Positions 1 through 11,700 of a stretch of DNA of 64,000 nucleotides are shown here, piece by piece. The position numbers were made by a program, and so were the translations under genes. The stretch's first letter is position 1. Each line of letters begins with the position of its first letter. Origin of the DNA: Achromobacter spanius (GTDB lineage: Bacteria > Pseudomonadota > Gammaproteobacteria > Burkholderiales > Burkholderiaceae_B); NCBI RefSeq assembly GCF_002812705.1, contig NZ_CP025030.1, positions 4,278,001 through 4,342,000 on the forward strand, written 5' to 3'. The notes below the pieces were generated by a model. That model worked only from the letters and a program-made list of their open reading frames with translations. It searched no databases and was not told the origin of the DNA.

Positions 1-98
1 GCATCGTGTCCGGCAAGGTTGCAGCCAAGGACGGCGCCGACAACATCGTCAAGCGTGGCAACGAGTTGCTGGAAAAGTTCGAGAAGAGTGTAAAGTAG
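1..98 (+). CDS. ugpB: UgpB C-terminal fragment (glycerol-3-phosphate binding protein)
   Basis: Only the last 31 codons are in the window, in frame 3, ending at TAG 96-98. The visible end reads IVSGKVAAKDGADNIVKRG and then a lysine-rich tail. That alone would not identify the gene. The call rests on its position just before ugpA, ugpE and ugpC in the same direction, where the periplasmic sn-glycerol-3-phosphate binding protein normally sits. The start lies outside the window. Confidence 0.7.
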   Translation, partial: IVSGKVAAKDGADNIVKRGNELLEKFEKSVK

Positions 99-187
99 CG
101 CCCTTTCCGGGATTCCGTCGGGTGATTGCGTCACGGCATTTCTCTTGCGTGTCAATGACTTAACGGCCAATCCGGATACGAGCGCAA

Positions 188-230
188 GGCTTAAAGCCCT
201 GGTTTTCTTGGGGCTTTAAGCCTATCGTAT
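188..230 (+). terminator. Hairpin after ugpB
   Basis: A perfect 12-bp inverted repeat (GGCTTAAAGCCC, 188-199, with GGGCTTTAAGCC, 211-222) is separated by an 11-base loop and followed by a T-rich stretch to about 234. It fits a rho-independent terminator or attenuator that lowers expression of ugpA relative to the abundant binding protein. Confidence 0.7.
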
Positions 231-248
231 TTTTATGAAAGCGGTTTC

Positions 249-279
249 AAGCGGCGGTTAATCCAACCGCCGCTTTTCT
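249..279 (+). terminator. Second hairpin between ugpB and ugpA
   Basis: An 11-bp perfect stem (AAGCGGCGGTT, 249-259, with AACCGCCGCTT, 265-275) has a 5-base loop and is followed by TTCT. It lies only 26 bases downstream of the first hairpin, so the ugpB-ugpA gap carries two tandem stem-loops. Confidence 0.6.
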
Positions 280-297
280 GTACCTTGGGTACCCCCT

Positions 298-1179
298 ATG
301 GAAAAACGCGTTGTCTTTGGGCATAAGACCCTGCCCTATCTGCTGCTGTTGCCGCAGTTAATCATTACCGTGGTCTTCTTTTTCCTGCCCGCCGGACAAG
401 CCATGTGGCAGTCCATGCGGCTTGAAGATGCCTTCGGCCTGTCGTCCGAGTTCGTCGGACTCGACAACTTCATGGAACTGTTCTCGCAACAGGCTTACCT
501 CGATTCCTTCCGCGTCACCGCTGTCTTTTCGATACTGGTGGCTGTCGTGGGTCTGGGCGTGTCCTTGCTGCTGGCCGTCATGGCCGACCGCGTGATTCGC
601 GGCGCAGGGATGTACAAGACCCTTCTGATCTGGCCCTACGCCGTGGCGCCCGCCGTCGTCGGCGTGCTGTGGCTGTTCATGTTCTCGCCTTCCGTGGGCA
701 TCCTGGCCGTGGCGCTGCGCAACACCGGCGTCGACTGGAACCCGCGCCTGGACGGCAACCAGGCCATGATGCTGGTGCTGGCCGCCGCCGTCTGGAAGCA
801 GATCTCGTACAACTTTCTGTTCTTCCTGGCGGGCCTGCAATCTATTCCGCGTTCGCTTATCGAAGCCGCCGCCATCGACGGCGCCAGCCCGGCGCGCCGC
901 TTCTGGACCATTGTGTTCCCGCTGCTGTCGCCCACCTCGTTCTTCCTGCTGGTCGTCAACATCATCTATGCCTTCTTCGATACCTTCGCCATCGTGGACA
1001 CCACGACGCAAGGCGGTCCTGGCACGGCGACCTCGATCCTGGTCTACAAGGTGTACAGCGACGGCTTCCGTGGGCTGGATCTGGGTTCGTCCGCGGCCCA
1101 GTCCGTGATCCTGATGTTCATTGTGGTTGCCTTGACGGTCGTACAGTTCCGGTACGTCGACCGCAAAGTGCAGTATTGA
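298..1179 (+). CDS. ugpA: sn-glycerol-3-phosphate ABC transporter permease UgpA
   Basis: This 293-residue inner-membrane permease forms, with UgpE, the channel for sn-glycerol-3-phosphate or glycerophosphodiester import. It has an N-terminal membrane segment (about residues 13-35), further hydrophobic segments, and the EAA loop of ABC importers, [15 protein letters not shown], near residue 188, which docks on the ATPase. Length matches the family (about 295). The ATG follows two hairpins, and ugpE starts 21 bases after the stop, so ugpA-E-C form one operon. Specificity for glycerol-3-phosphate is inferred from the full gene set; related sugar importers look similar. Confidence 0.9.
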   Translation: MEKRVVFGHKTLPYLLLLPQLIITVVFFFLPAGQAMWQSMRLEDAFGLSSEFVGLDNFMELFSQQAYLDSFRVTAVFSILVAVVGLGVSLLLAVMADRVIRGAGMYKTLLIWPYAVAPAVVGVLWLFMFSPSVGILAVALRNTGVDWNPRLDGNQAMMLVLAAAVWKQISYNFLFFLAGLQSIPRSLIEAAAIDGASPARRFWTIVFPLLSPTSFFLLVVNIIYAFFDTFAIVDTTTQGGPGTATSILVYKVYSDGFRGLDLGSSAAQSVILMFIVVALTVVQFRYVDRKVQY

Positions 1180-1200
1180 TTTTGTTCGAGGCTAATAACA

Positions 1201-2052
1201 ATGGTTGAACGCCGTCCCTGGCTGGATATTCTGGCCCACGTCATTCTGCTTTGCGGCGTGGCGATGGTGGCATTTCCGCTCTACATCACTTTCGTCGCGT
1301 CTACCCAGACCGCTCAGGAAGTGGCGCAAGCGCCGATGTCGCTGATCCCCGGTCCGCACTTTGTCGAAAACTACATGCAGGCGCTGTTTGGCGGCTCGTC
1401 CGGCGGTTCGTCGGGCGCCCCCGTCGGCCGCATGATGTACGTCAGCCTGATCATGGCGCTGTCGATTTCCATCGGCAAGATCGCGATCTCGCTGCTGTCA
1501 GCTTTCGCGGTGGTGTATTTCCGCTTCCCCGGCCGCATGTTCTTTTTCTGGATGATCTTCGTCACGCTCATGCTGCCCGTCGAAGTCCGGATTGCGCCGA
1601 CCTACAAGGTCGTGGCAGACCTGGGCATGCTCAACAGCTACGCCGGCCTGACCTTGCCGCTGATCGCCTCGGCCACCGCCACCTTCCTGTTCCGCCAGTT
1701 CTTCCTGACGGTTCCAGACGAGCTCATCGAGGCCGCGCGCATCGATGGCGCGGGCCCGGTGAGGTTCTTCTTCGACGTGCTGCTGCCGTTGTCCAAGACC
1801 AGCATCGCCGCCCTGTTCGTGATCCAGTTCATCTACGGCTGGAACCAATACCTGTGGCCCCTGCTCATCACCACGCAGGAAGACATGTACCCCGTCGTCA
1901 TCGGCATCAAGCGGATGATCAGCGGCGGCGACAGCGTGACCGAATGGAACATCACCATGGCCACCGCCATGCTGGCCATGATTCCGCCGGCGCTGGTCGT
2001 CATCCTGATGCAGAAATGGTTCGTCAAGGGTCTGGTCGACACTGAAAAGTGA
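1201..2052 (+). CDS. ugpE: sn-glycerol-3-phosphate ABC transporter permease UgpE
   Basis: This 283-residue partner permease of UgpA is of the MalG class. Hydrophobic segments start near residues 9-30, and the EAA loop ([20 protein letters not shown]) lies near residue 178. A short Gly/Ser-rich stretch ([13 protein letters not shown], about 64-76) falls in a periplasmic loop. Family length is about 281. The gene lies 21 bases after ugpA and 49 bases before ugpC, in the usual ugpB-A-E-C order. Confidence 0.9.
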   Translation: MVERRPWLDILAHVILLCGVAMVAFPLYITFVASTQTAQEVAQAPMSLIPGPHFVENYMQALFGGSSGGSSGAPVGRMMYVSLIMALSISIGKIAISLLSAFAVVYFRFPGRMFFFWMIFVTLMLPVEVRIAPTYKVVADLGMLNSYAGLTLPLIASATATFLFRQFFLTVPDELIEAARIDGAGPVRFFFDVLLPLSKTSIAALFVIQFIYGWNQYLWPLLITTQEDMYPVVIGIKRMISGGDSVTEWNITMATAMLAMIPPALVVILMQKWFVKGLVDTEK

Positions 2053-2101
2053 CGCTTGCCCACCCGCACCCACCCGAACACGACTCCGAACACGAATAAA
2101 C

Positions 2102-3190
2102 ATGGCTACTCTCAGCTTCCGTAACGTCAAGAAAACCTATGCCGGCAACGTGCCGGTCATTCATGGCATCGACATGGATGTGAAAGACGGTGAATTCATC
2201 GTCATCGTCGGGCCGTCCGGCTGCGGCAAGTCCACGCTGATGCGCATGGTCGCCGGCCTGGAATCCGTGACCAGCGGCGACATCGTGATCGACGATAAGG
2301 TCGTCAACACGCTGGAACCCGCCGAACGCGACATCGCGATGGTGTTCCAGAACTACGCGCTCTACCCGCACATGACCGTGTTTGAAAACATGGCCTATGG
2401 CTTGAAGATCCGCAAGTTCTCCAAGGACGAGATCAAAAAGCGCGTGGACATCGCGGCGCAGATCCTGGAACTGGGCCACCTGCTGGACCGCCGCCCGCGC
2501 GCGCTGTCCGGCGGCCAGCGCCAGCGTGTGGCCATGGGCCGCGCCATCGTGCGTGAACCCAAGGTGTTCCTGTTCGACGAACCCTTGTCGAACCTGGACG
2601 CCAAGCTGCGCGTGGCGATGCGCCTTGAAATCATGAAGCTGCATCGTCGCCTGGGCACCACCAGCCTGTACGTAACGCACGATCAGGTCGAAGCCATGAC
2701 GCTGGCGCATCGCATGATCGTCATGTACCAAGGCGTGCCCGAGCAGATCGGAACCCCCATGGAAGTCTTTGAAAAGCCCGCCTCGACCTTCGTGGCCGGC
2801 TTCATCGGCTCGCCCCCGATGAACCTGATGGAAGTGCAGGTGGCCGGCGACGGCACCGTGCAGACGACCGACGGCATGGCGCTGGAAATCTCGCCGCTGC
2901 AAGTGCCGTCCCAAGTACGCGGCCGCAAGATCATCATGGGCATGCGCCCCGAGCACATGCTGCTGAACACGCAAGGCGTGCCGGCCGAAGTTGAAATGGT
3001 CGAAACGCTGGGTTCGGAACAACTGGTTCATTGCCGCTGCGGCAAGAGCACGCTGGTGGTGCGCTGCACGACGCGCCAGTTGTCGGAGGCCTCGGCCAAG
3101 GTGGGCGATCGCGTCAATGTCGGCCCGGACGGCCGCCATCCGCTGCATTGGTTCGACGCCGAATCGGGTCGCCGGGTGCAGGGTCTCTAA
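2102..3190 (+). CDS. ugpC: sn-glycerol-3-phosphate ABC transporter ATPase UgpC
   Basis: This 362-residue cytoplasmic ATPase energises UgpAE. The nucleotide-binding domain shows Walker A GPSGCGKS (37-44), signature LSGGQ (135-139) and Walker B VFLFDE (155-160). A MalK-type C-terminal regulatory domain (about 240-355, with a GMRPEH motif) follows. Length matches UgpC/MalK-type ATPases. It closes the operon and is followed by a strong hairpin. MalK-like ATPases can serve several importers, so the substrate comes from the neighbouring permeases. Confidence 0.92.
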   Translation: MATLSFRNVKKTYAGNVPVIHGIDMDVKDGEFIVIVGPSGCGKSTLMRMVAGLESVTSGDIVIDDKVVNTLEPAERDIAMVFQNYALYPHMTVFENMAYGLKIRKFSKDEIKKRVDIAAQILELGHLLDRRPRALSGGQRQRVAMGRAIVREPKVFLFDEPLSNLDAKLRVAMRLEIMKLHRRLGTTSLYVTHDQVEAMTLAHRMIVMYQGVPEQIGTPMEVFEKPASTFVAGFIGSPPMNLMEVQVAGDGTVQTTDGMALEISPLQVPSQVRGRKIIMGMRPEHMLLNTQGVPAEVEMVETLGSEQLVHCRCGKSTLVVRCTTRQLSEASAKVGDRVNVGPDGRHPLHWFDAESGRRVQGL

Positions 3191-3251
3191 ACCGTAAGCC
3201 ATAAGCCATAAACCCGCCACGGCGATCGCCTGGTGCGGGTGCCAGGCAAAA

Positions 3252-3293
3252 GAATCGGGCCGCAAGCCATGTCATTGGCTTGCGGCCCGATTC
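3252..3293. terminator. Shared terminator between ugpC and the convergent binding-protein gene
   Basis: An 18-bp perfect inverted repeat (3252-3269 and 3276-3293) has a 6-base loop. On the minus strand the stem is followed directly by TTTT, so it works best as an intrinsic terminator for the minus-strand gene ending at 3351. It may also stop ugpC transcription, although no T-run follows on the plus strand. Confidence 0.75.
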
Positions 3294-3350
3294 ACATGCA
3301 GCCGGCGGCGTGCAAGCGCGCCACCGTGTCACTGCATTACCGTCACTGCA

Positions 3351-4478
3351 TTACTTGTAGACGGTCTTGGAACCGTCCTTGTGCCAGGTGAACACGTCGA
3401 ACTTGAAGTTCGTGAGGTCACCCTGCTTGTTCCACGACACCTTGCCGATCGGCGTGTCGAAGGAATTGGCATGCAGGTACTTGGCAACCTTGGTCGGGTC
3501 ATCGCTGCCCGCGCCCTTGATGCCGTCGGCGATGACCTGGGTGGCCGCGTAGGCCGTCATCTGGAAGGCGCCGCTGGCGTTGCGCTTCTTGGCTTCAAAG
3601 GCCTTCACGATGTCGGCGTTGGCGGCGTTCTGGGTAAAGTCGGCCGGCAAGGTCAGCAGCATGCCTTCAACGGCGTCGCCGGCAATGGCGTTGATGTCGG
3701 GGTTGCCCGTGCCTTCCGGACCCATCCACTTCGCCTTCACGCCCTGCTCGGCCGCCTGGCGCAGCAGCAGGCCCATTTCGGGGTGGTAGCCACCGTAGTA
3801 GACGAAGTCGACGCCTTGCGCCTTCAGCTTGGTGATCACGGCCGAATAGTCGCTGTCCCCGGCGTTCACGCCTTCAAAGATAGCGACAGGCACGCCGCCC
3901 TTTTCCAGGTCATTCTTGACTGCCGTGGCGATGCCCTGTCCGTACGACTGCTTGTCGTGTAGCACGGCAGCCTTCTTCGGCTTGATTTTTTCCAGGATGA
4001 ACTGGGCAGCGGCGGGGCCTTGCTGGTCGTCGCGGCCGATCGTGCGGAAGATGAACTCGTAGTTCTTGCCGTCCGTGACTGCCGGCGCCGTGGCCGACGG
4101 GGTCACCATCACCACGCCTTCGTTGTTGTAGATGTCGGCGGCGGCAATGGTTGCGCCCGAGCACACGTGACCCACCACGAAACCGATCTTGCTGTTGACG
4201 ACGCGGTTCGCCGCAACCGGGCCTTGCTTGGGCTCGCAGCCGTCGTCGATCACCACCGCTTCCAGCTTCTTGCCGTTCACGCCGCCCGCGGCATTGATGC
4301 GTTCAATGGCGGTGTCCACGCCTTCACGGACCATGTCGCCGTATTGGGTAACGGCGCCCGTCGTGGGGCCGACTACACCGATCTTGATGGTTTGCGCGTG
4401 GGCTCCCGCGGCAAACGTCAGGCCGGCGGCAACGCCAAGCGCCGCAATGACCGGGGTCAGACGAAATGTTGGCTTCAT
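3351..4478 (-). CDS. Branched-chain amino acid ABC transporter substrate-binding protein (LivJ/LivK family)
   Basis: This 375-residue periplasmic binding protein of the Leu/Ile/Val type I fold has a clear signal peptide (positively charged start, hydrophobic core, cleavage after AGAHA near residue 28). The mature part starts QTIKIGVVGPTTGAVTQYG, typical of LivJ/LivK, and shows the AADIYNNEGVVMVTPSATAP ligand-cleft region. No liv permease or ATPase gene lies beside it; its neighbours are ugpC (convergent) and a hydrolase (divergent), so it must work with a transporter encoded elsewhere. The ligand cannot be read from sequence. Confidence 0.88.
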   Translation of the reverse strand: MKPTFRLTPVIAALGVAAGLTFAAGAHAQTIKIGVVGPTTGAVTQYGDMVREGVDTAIERINAAGGVNGKKLEAVVIDDGCEPKQGPVAANRVVNSKIGFVVGHVCSGATIAAADIYNNEGVVMVTPSATAPAVTDGKNYEFIFRTIGRDDQQGPAAAQFILEKIKPKKAAVLHDKQSYGQGIATAVKNDLEKGGVPVAIFEGVNAGDSDYSAVITKLKAQGVDFVYYGGYHPEMGLLLRQAAEQGVKAKWMGPEGTGNPDINAIAGDAVEGMLLTLPADFTQNAANADIVKAFEAKKRNASGAFQMTAYAATQVIADGIKGAGSDDPTKVAKYLHANSFDTPIGKVSWNKQGDLTNFKFDVFTWHKDGSKTVYK

Positions 4479-4738
4479 GAGTGGACTCCTCTAGTTGCTT
4501 GTAATCGTTGGTTTTCGTATCGGGCGGACGCCGGAAGTACGTATGATCACGCCCCGCTACGGTGCTTTTGCACGGCAAGCATACACTGAAAAAACCCCGC
4601 TTTTGGAGCCCATCCGGCCCGAGTTCCGCCCCTCGGCGCGCCGCCGGTGCCGCCTCTTGCAGGCGCGTCGCGTTATATCCCAAGAGGCATATGCAATAGA
4701 CGATTTATTCGTTTGAGTTACTAACGCTGCGCGGCATC

Positions 4739-5344
4739 ATGGCCGCCATGAGACTCCAACCGATCATCGTCCCCGGATGGAAAAACTCCGGACCCGAACA
4801 CTGGCAATCGCGCTGGGTCAGCGTGCTGCCTCATGCCGTGCGCATCGAACAGCGCGACTGGGAAAATCCGGAGCCCGCGCAATGGGTGTCCACGCTGGCG
4901 GGCGAAGTCGACCGGGCGCGCGCTCCGGTGCTGATCGTTGCCCATAGCCTGGGCTGCCTTATCACCGCTTGCCTGCCCGTCCCCTTGCGCGCCAAAGTGG
5001 CCGGCGCCCTGCTGGTGGCACCCGCCGACGTCGAACGGCCCGACGCGCCGGCTTGCCTGCGCGGCTTCGCGCCCATTTCCCGCCAGTCGTTGCCCTTTCA
5101 GAGCGTGGTCGTTGCCAGCGACGACGACCCCTATTGCGCCCTCGAGCGCGCCCGCGCCTTTGCCGAAGATTGGGGCAGCCGCATCGTGGTCCTTTCCGGG
5201 GCCGGGCACATTAATGCCGAAAGTGGTTTGGCGGATTGGCCTGACGGCCTAAAAATATTCGCCGCACTGCGTCGACGCGCCGCCTGGCGTATTACCACCC
5301 CCGCCCCGCGTATCCCACCTGTTCCCATCTGCGGAATGTTCTGA
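4739..5344 (+). CDS. RBBP9/YdeN-type serine hydrolase
   Basis: This 201-residue alpha/beta hydrolase of the RBBP9/YdeN family is probably cytoplasmic. The N-terminus reads IIVPGWKNSGPEHWQSRW, a family hallmark. The nucleophile is Ser70 in VAHSLGC, the acid is in ASDDDPYC (about 126-133), and the histidine is in SGAGHINAESG (about 155). The ATG at 4739 is used; ATG 4748 in the same frame is also possible. The natural substrate of these small hydrolases is generally unknown. An intrinsic terminator follows at 5393. Confidence 0.85.
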   Translation: MAAMRLQPIIVPGWKNSGPEHWQSRWVSVLPHAVRIEQRDWENPEPAQWVSTLAGEVDRARAPVLIVAHSLGCLITACLPVPLRAKVAGALLVAPADVERPDAPACLRGFAPISRQSLPFQSVVVASDDDPYCALERARAFAEDWGSRIVVLSGAGHINAESGLADWPDGLKIFAALRRRAAWRITTPAPRIPPVPICGMF

Positions 5345-5778
5345 ATTACGTCATCTGACTTAATTCCCCGTTTTTCCTTCCCAACGCTTTTCAGCCCTTA
5401 AGTCGCCAATCTCTGATTTTGCGACTTAGGGGCTTTTATCGTTCTTTTACCGATATTTTTCAAATGATATGGTTACTTAGCGAACTTTCCTATGGTTTGT
5501 TGATATTAGAAGCTTCTTGATTAATCTTGCGCCAGACAAGTTACAGGCGATTGATATGCTAGCGCGCAGCAATCGTGGGGAATTCAAAATCGATGCAGGT
5601 AAACCCCTAAATTCCAAGTTGATTCGTCGCCACAGTAGACATTCCGGCATCAATACCGCGTGCGGAATTACTTAATATCATTCAGCAGAAATCATATTGT
5701 TCCTATGATCGCCCGCATGTTCTTTATTCAAAGAACGGTCGCAGGGAACAGTCGAAGCCCGCCGGAGAAGGACATTGC
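5345..5778 (+). promoter_or_regulatory. AT-rich leader upstream of the polyketide synthase operon
   Basis: There is no gene in these 434 bases. After the terminator at 5393-5437 the region is clearly richer in A and T than its surroundings, as expected for the promoter region of the capsule operon. Weak sigma-70-like candidates are TTGATA (5500-5505) with TAATCT (5522-5527), and CAGACA (5533-5538) with TATGCT (5555-5560), both with 16-base spacers. Neither is convincing. A GGAGAAGG ribosome-binding site lies at about 5763-5770, just before ATG 5779. Confidence 0.45.
5393..5437 (+). terminator. Intrinsic terminator after the serine hydrolase
   Basis: A 14-bp stem with one G-U type mismatch (AGCCCTTAAGTCGC, 5393-5406, with GCGACTTAGGGGCT, 5421-5434) is followed by a T-run. 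It separates the hydrolase from the capsule locus. Confidence 0.8.
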
Positions 5779-8700
5779 ATGGCTAAGCGCGTCGCCGTAA
5801 TCGGACTCTCGTTCCGGTTCCCCAGCACAACCACGGACAATTATTGGGCGGCGCTGCTGGACGGCCGCGACCTGATCACCCAAGTTGCCGAAGACCGCTG
5901 GTGCCGGGACGCTTATCTGCATCCCGCCAAAGACCATCCTGGCTCGTCCTACACCTTCGCGGCGGGTTCCATCGGTGATGTGTCCGGATTCGACGCCGAT
6001 TTCTTCGGCATCTCTCCACGCGAGGCGGCATTCATGGATCCGCAGCAACGCCTGCTGCTGGAAATGAGCTGGGAAGCCATGGAGCAAGCCGGGGTGCGCC
6101 CATCATCCCTGCGCGGCTCAAACTGCGGTGTCTATATTGGTATCGCCAGCTCCGATTACGCCTACCGCCTGGCTGACGATGCGAATGCCATTGACGCATC
6201 GATGGCTACCGGAAACACCGCGAGCATCGCCGCCAATCGCCTGTCCTATTTCTTCGACCTACGCGGCCCCAGTATCGCCATGGACACCGCATGCTCGTCG
6301 TCGCTCGTGGCATTTCACCAAGCCTGTCGCGCCATCGTGTCGGGGGAATGCAGCCAGGCGCTGGCAGGCGGCATCAGTCTGCACCTGCACCCCTACGGTT
6401 TCGTCACCTTTTCCAAAGCCTCCATGCTCTCGCCGCAGGGCCGGTGCAATGTATTCGACGCGGCGGGCGATGGCTATGTCAGGTCCGAAGGCGGCGGCGT
6501 CTTTCTGCTTAAAGACCATGACCTGGCGCTGGCGGACGGCGACAATATCCTGGCCATTGTGGCCGGCTCGGCCGTCAACACGGATGGCCGCAAGTCAGGC
6601 CTGACCGTACCCAGCGCCGACGCGCAAGCCAACCTGATGCGCCAAGCCTACCAACAGGCCGGCATCTCGCCTTCCGACATTGACTACCTCGAAGCCCACG
6701 GCACAGGAACCGCCGTCGGCGACCCTATCGAAACGCGCGCCATTGGCGTGGCCCTGGCCCAGCAGCGTGGCAAAGACGCGCCGCTGCCCATCGGATCCGT
6801 CAAAAGCAACTTGGGCCATCTTGAAGCCGCTTCCGGCGTTGCCGGGCTGGTCAAGGCAATTCATGTGCTGCGCCACCGCGTCGTGCCGGCCACCATCGGT
6901 ATCCAACGGCTGAATCCCAAGATCGAAGTCCGCGAATGGAATCTGGATATCGTTACGCAGAATCGAAAGCTGCGCCCGACGGGCAGGCTCATCGTCGGCG
7001 TGAACTCGTTCGGTTTTGGCGGAGCTAACGCCCACGTCATTCTGGAAAGCCCCCCCCTGCGAGACCCGTCCGCCGAAAGCAAAATGGCCAAGACCGCAGC
7101 GATTCCCGTCATGATTTCGGGCAAGTCACCACAAGCGTTGAAGGCTGCGGCCCGACAGATGGCCGATGCGCTGCGCCACCAGCCGACCAGGTTTCTTTAT
7201 GACGCCGCGTATCAAGCGGCCATTCGCCGCGACTGGCATGGTGAACGCGCGGTGGTATTCGGTACCCAGTGCAACGCCGTGGCCGACCTGCTCCAGCAAT
7301 TTGCCGACAACGCTGAATCCACGCATGAGGTGGTCGCCGGCACGGCGCTTGAAAGTGCCCGTGGGCCGGTGATGGTCTATTCGGGAAACGGCTCACAGTG
7401 GGCGAACATGGGTCGACGGTTGCTGTCCGACCCCGTCTTCGCGGCGGCAATCGACGAAGTGGATGCGTTGTTCTCGCAGTACGCCGACTTTTCCTTGCAC
7501 AAAGAACTGGCCGGTGAAAACGGCGACGACCGCTACCAGCGAACCGAAATCGCGCAGCCCGCGCTGTTTGCCCTGCAGGTGGGCATTACCCGCATGCTGG
7601 CGCAGCGCGGCGTAGTACCCAGGGCCGTGATCGGCCACAGCGTCGGCGAAGCGGCGGCCGCGTGGGCGTGCGGGGCCATGAGTCTCGCCGATGCCGTGTG
7701 CCTTATTTTCCAGCGCAGCCGCCTGCAAGGGCAGACCAAAGGCCTGGGCAGCATGACGGCCGTCGGCCTCAGCGGCGAAGAAGCGCAGGCCTTGATTGCC
7801 CTGCATCGCCTGGGCGGTTCAGTCTGCGTGGCGGCCTATAACAGCCACCGCGGCGCCACGGTAGCCGGCATGCCGGCGGCCTTGAGCGTTCTTGAAACGG
7901 TATTGGCCGAACAAACCATATCCTTCCGCCGGCTTGATCTGGACTATGCCTTCCACAGCCCCGCCATGGATGGCATCGAAGCCGACGTCCGCAGCGCGCT
8001 GGCGCGCATCCGGCCTCGCACCAGCGACGTGCCCTTCTATTCCACGGTAACCGGCGCGATCCTGGATGGCGCGGCATTGACCGCCGATTACTGGTGGCGC
8101 AACGTACGCGAACCCGTGCGTTTCGAGCAGGCGGCAAAGCAGCTTGTCGCAGAGGGCAATAACATTTTCATCGAGGTCGGCCCGCACCCCCTGTTGCGCT
8201 CCTACCTTAACGACACGCTCAAGACAGCGGACATGCACGGCCGCGTGCTCAGCACATCTACCCGAGGCGGTGACGACGCCGAAAAGGTCTGGATAGCCGC
8301 CGGCCAGGTCATCGTCAGCGGCGGGCAGATCGATTATTCGTCGCTGTTCCCTTGGGAAGGGCCAAGTGTCGATTTGCCCACCTACCCTTGGCAGCGCGAA
8401 CGTCACTGGCACCCCACCACGGAGGAGTCACTGGGGCTGCTGACGCGCCATGTGACGCATCCGCTGCTGGGCTACGCCATGCCGCAGCATGAGTACACCT
8501 GGCAAAACCAGCTTGACACCCAATCCCACCCCCTGTTGGCCGACCATGTGGTGGGTGGCGCCGTTGTATTTCCCGGAACCGGCTTCGCCGAAATTGCGCT
8601 TGCCGCAGTCTTGCATTGGCAAGCGGGCAACTACGCCGAAATTGAAGACCTTGAGATCCACGCCCCGCTGCTGCTCAACGCATCGCCCAGCAAGCTGACT

Positions 8701-11700
8701 CGCCTGTTGCTGGACGACGCGGATGGCCGCTTCCGCATTACCGCCAAGGATGCCAACAGCCCCTCGCCCTGGGTCAAGCACGCCAGCGGACGACTGTTGT
8801 GTGAAGCGGGTGCTGCCCGCCTTACGCAAGACACATTGGTTCTCCCCTGCAGCGTGCCGGACTTCACCGCGTCGATGCATGAAGCCTTGACGCGTTCGGT
8901 AGGCCTGGATTACGGCCCCGCCTACCGTGCCGTATCGCATGGCTGGATCGAGCCCGGCAACAGCGTTCTGGCCGTGTTGAAACCCGACGCGTGCCTGTCC
9001 GCCGAGCTGAGCACCACGCATCTGCATCCCGCCCTGCTGGATTGCAGCTTCCAGCTCATTATTCAGCTGCTGCGCGACGACCCAGCAATGGGGCAAGGCA
9101 TCGCTTTCGTCCCCGCCAGGATTGGCCGCTTGACGCTGCTGGCCAATGCCGGCCAACCCGCCGCGGCACGCGTGCGCCTGGAACGCCGGGCGCCGCACTC
9201 GCTGACCGCCAGTTTTGAACTCTACAACGCAGCCGGCGAACAGATCGCCGCCGTCGAACAGGCCCGCTTTCGCAGCATCCGCCTGCGCAAGCCCGCATTT
9301 GCCAACCTGTGTTTTCTGGATGTCGTCGCCATACCGCGCCCGCTAGCCCCGGCGGGTCCGAACCCGTTTGACCACGCGTCACTGCGTACCGCCTTGGCCG
9401 ACGCCGTCGCCGCCTGCGTGGACGAGGGCGCGCATAGCCGTTATGCCCTGGAAGTGGACCCCCTGCTGGACAGCCTGTGCGATGGCTTTGCGCTGGACGC
9501 GCTGCGCCAGCTTGCCCCCGACGGCAAGTTGCTGCCGCAGACCTTGATCACTGAACTGCGTCGTTGCGCGCCAGACGCCGCGCGGTTGCTGGACCACACG
9601 ATCAGCCGGCTGACTTCGGCCGGATACGCCCAGGTCAGCGCCGCCGGCGTCCTCATGCCCGCGCAAAACGACAATCAAGGCACTTCGCTGGACATCTGGA
9701 ACACGCTGATGCGTGACTATCCAGACTACACACGGATCATCCATGCCATTGGCCGCGTCGGCTTGCACCTGCCTGCCTTGCTGCGCGGCGACGTGACGCT
9801 AGACGAGGTCTGCCCCGTGGCGAGCACGCCGGCCCTCGTCACCCGCACCGCCATCGGCCCGGCCGGAGCCCAGCACCTGGGCGCCGCTCTGTGCCGGGCC
9901 GTGGACCAGGCGCAAGCCAAACGCATGGCTGGCCAGCGCGTGGCCATCATCGAAGTCGGCCAGGCAGCGCCTTTATTTTCTTCCCGCATCTGCGACACCC
10001 TGGACGCCAACGTTGCCGATTACTGTTACGCCTCCGACCACACCGAGGTGCTGGAGCAGGTGCTACGCCAACAGGCTGGGCGCCAGCCCAACGCGCACAT
10101 CGAACATATCGGCCAGGAAGGCGTGACGGCCACTCCCTGCTACAACCTGGCCATTTTCCATTGCGAATTCGACACGCTGGAGGCCGCCCGCGCCGCGCTG
10201 CGCCATGCGCGGTCCAGCCTGCGGCCGGACGGCGTGCTGATACTGGTAGGCGCACACCCCGCCGCGTGGGGAGATTTCGTCTTCGGTGGACGCCAAAACT
10301 GGTGGCAAGCCAGCAACAACGGCCAGCTACTGTCCACGCAACAACCCGCCGAATTCTGGCGCGACGAACTGCAATCGCTGGGCCTGCATTGCGACAGCCC
10401 TTTGGCATTCTCGCCATCCATCGAGACAGGCGCCTATCTGCTGACGGCACGCCTGAACGAGGCCGACAACACGAATGCCGCCATCAACGTCGCCATGGAA
10501 CCCGCTGACTGGCTCATCCTGGCGGACCGCAAACCGGATGCCCTGGCGCATTCGCTGCAGGCCGCGCTGACCGCCGCTGGCCATCATGTCCGCCTGGCCG
10601 CCGGGGTGGCCCCCGAAGCCCTGGACGACTTGCTGCGTCACGGCACCATCGGCCCCACCCATCACGTCGTGCATCTGAGCGGCCTGGCGTGGGCTGACAC
10701 CCAGGACACCCACCAGGAACTGCTGGCCAGGCAGACTCACCGCTGCGCGATGGCCGCCGCCGCCATCCAGGCATGCGAACGGACTCAAACCGGCGCAACC
10801 CTGTGGTTGATCACCGCCAACGCCGCCCAAGATCCACTCGCCACAACCAGTCTGCCGCGCGCCATGCACACGCTGAACGATGCAGCGTTGTGGGGCTACG
10901 GCCGCACGCTGGCAAACGAAGCGTCAAACTTCCGCGTCCGCTTGGTCGACATACCGCTGGCTCAGTCCACGGAATTGGTGGACGCATTGGCGCGAGAGCT
11001 CAACGCGCAGGACGACGAGGACGAGATCATTCTTGATGGCGCGGGCGCGCGCTACGCGCCTCGCCTGCGTCACGCCACGTACCCGAAGACGGTTCAAAGA
11101 GGTCCAACCGGGCCGCAAGCCGTGCGCCTGGGCTTTGAATTCCCCGGCCAGTTGCGCAACCTGCGCTGGGAGTCCTGCGCGGCGCCCGCTCCGGGCGACG
11201 ACGAGCTTGAAGTTCGCATCGAAGCCACCGGCCTGAACTTCCGCGACGTCATGTACGCGCTGGGCTTGTTGTCCGACGAAGCCATCGAAAACGGCTTCGC
11301 CGGCCCCACGCTTGGCCTGGAGTTTTCGGGCACCGTCATCCACGTCGGCTCGCGGGTGGACGGCTATGCCATCGGCGACGCCGTGGTGGGCTTTGGCCCC
11401 GCGAGCTTTGGTGACCGCGTGCTGACCAAACCCACCGCCATCTCGCACATTCCCGAAGGCTTCTCGTTTGAAGCCGCCGCCACCATCCCCAGCACCTTCT
11501 TCACCGTCTACTACGCGCTGCACCACCTGGCACGCCTGGAAGAAGGCGAAAAGATCCTGATCCACGGCGCGGCCGGCGGCGTGGGCATTGCCGCCATCCA
11601 GTTCGCGCAATGGCGGGGCGCGGAAATCTACGCCACCGCCGGCTCAGACGAAAAGCGTGACCTGCTGCGCCTCCTGGGCGTGCGTCACATCTACGACTCG

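Noticed and set aside
2024..3265. Open frame of 413 codons opposite ugpC
   Set aside because: Antisense of a well-conserved ATPase gene; His/Ala-rich product without domain features.
5345..5778. RfaH ops/JUMPstart element before the capsule operon
   Set aside because: I looked for the GGCGGTAG-type core and did not find it in this leader.
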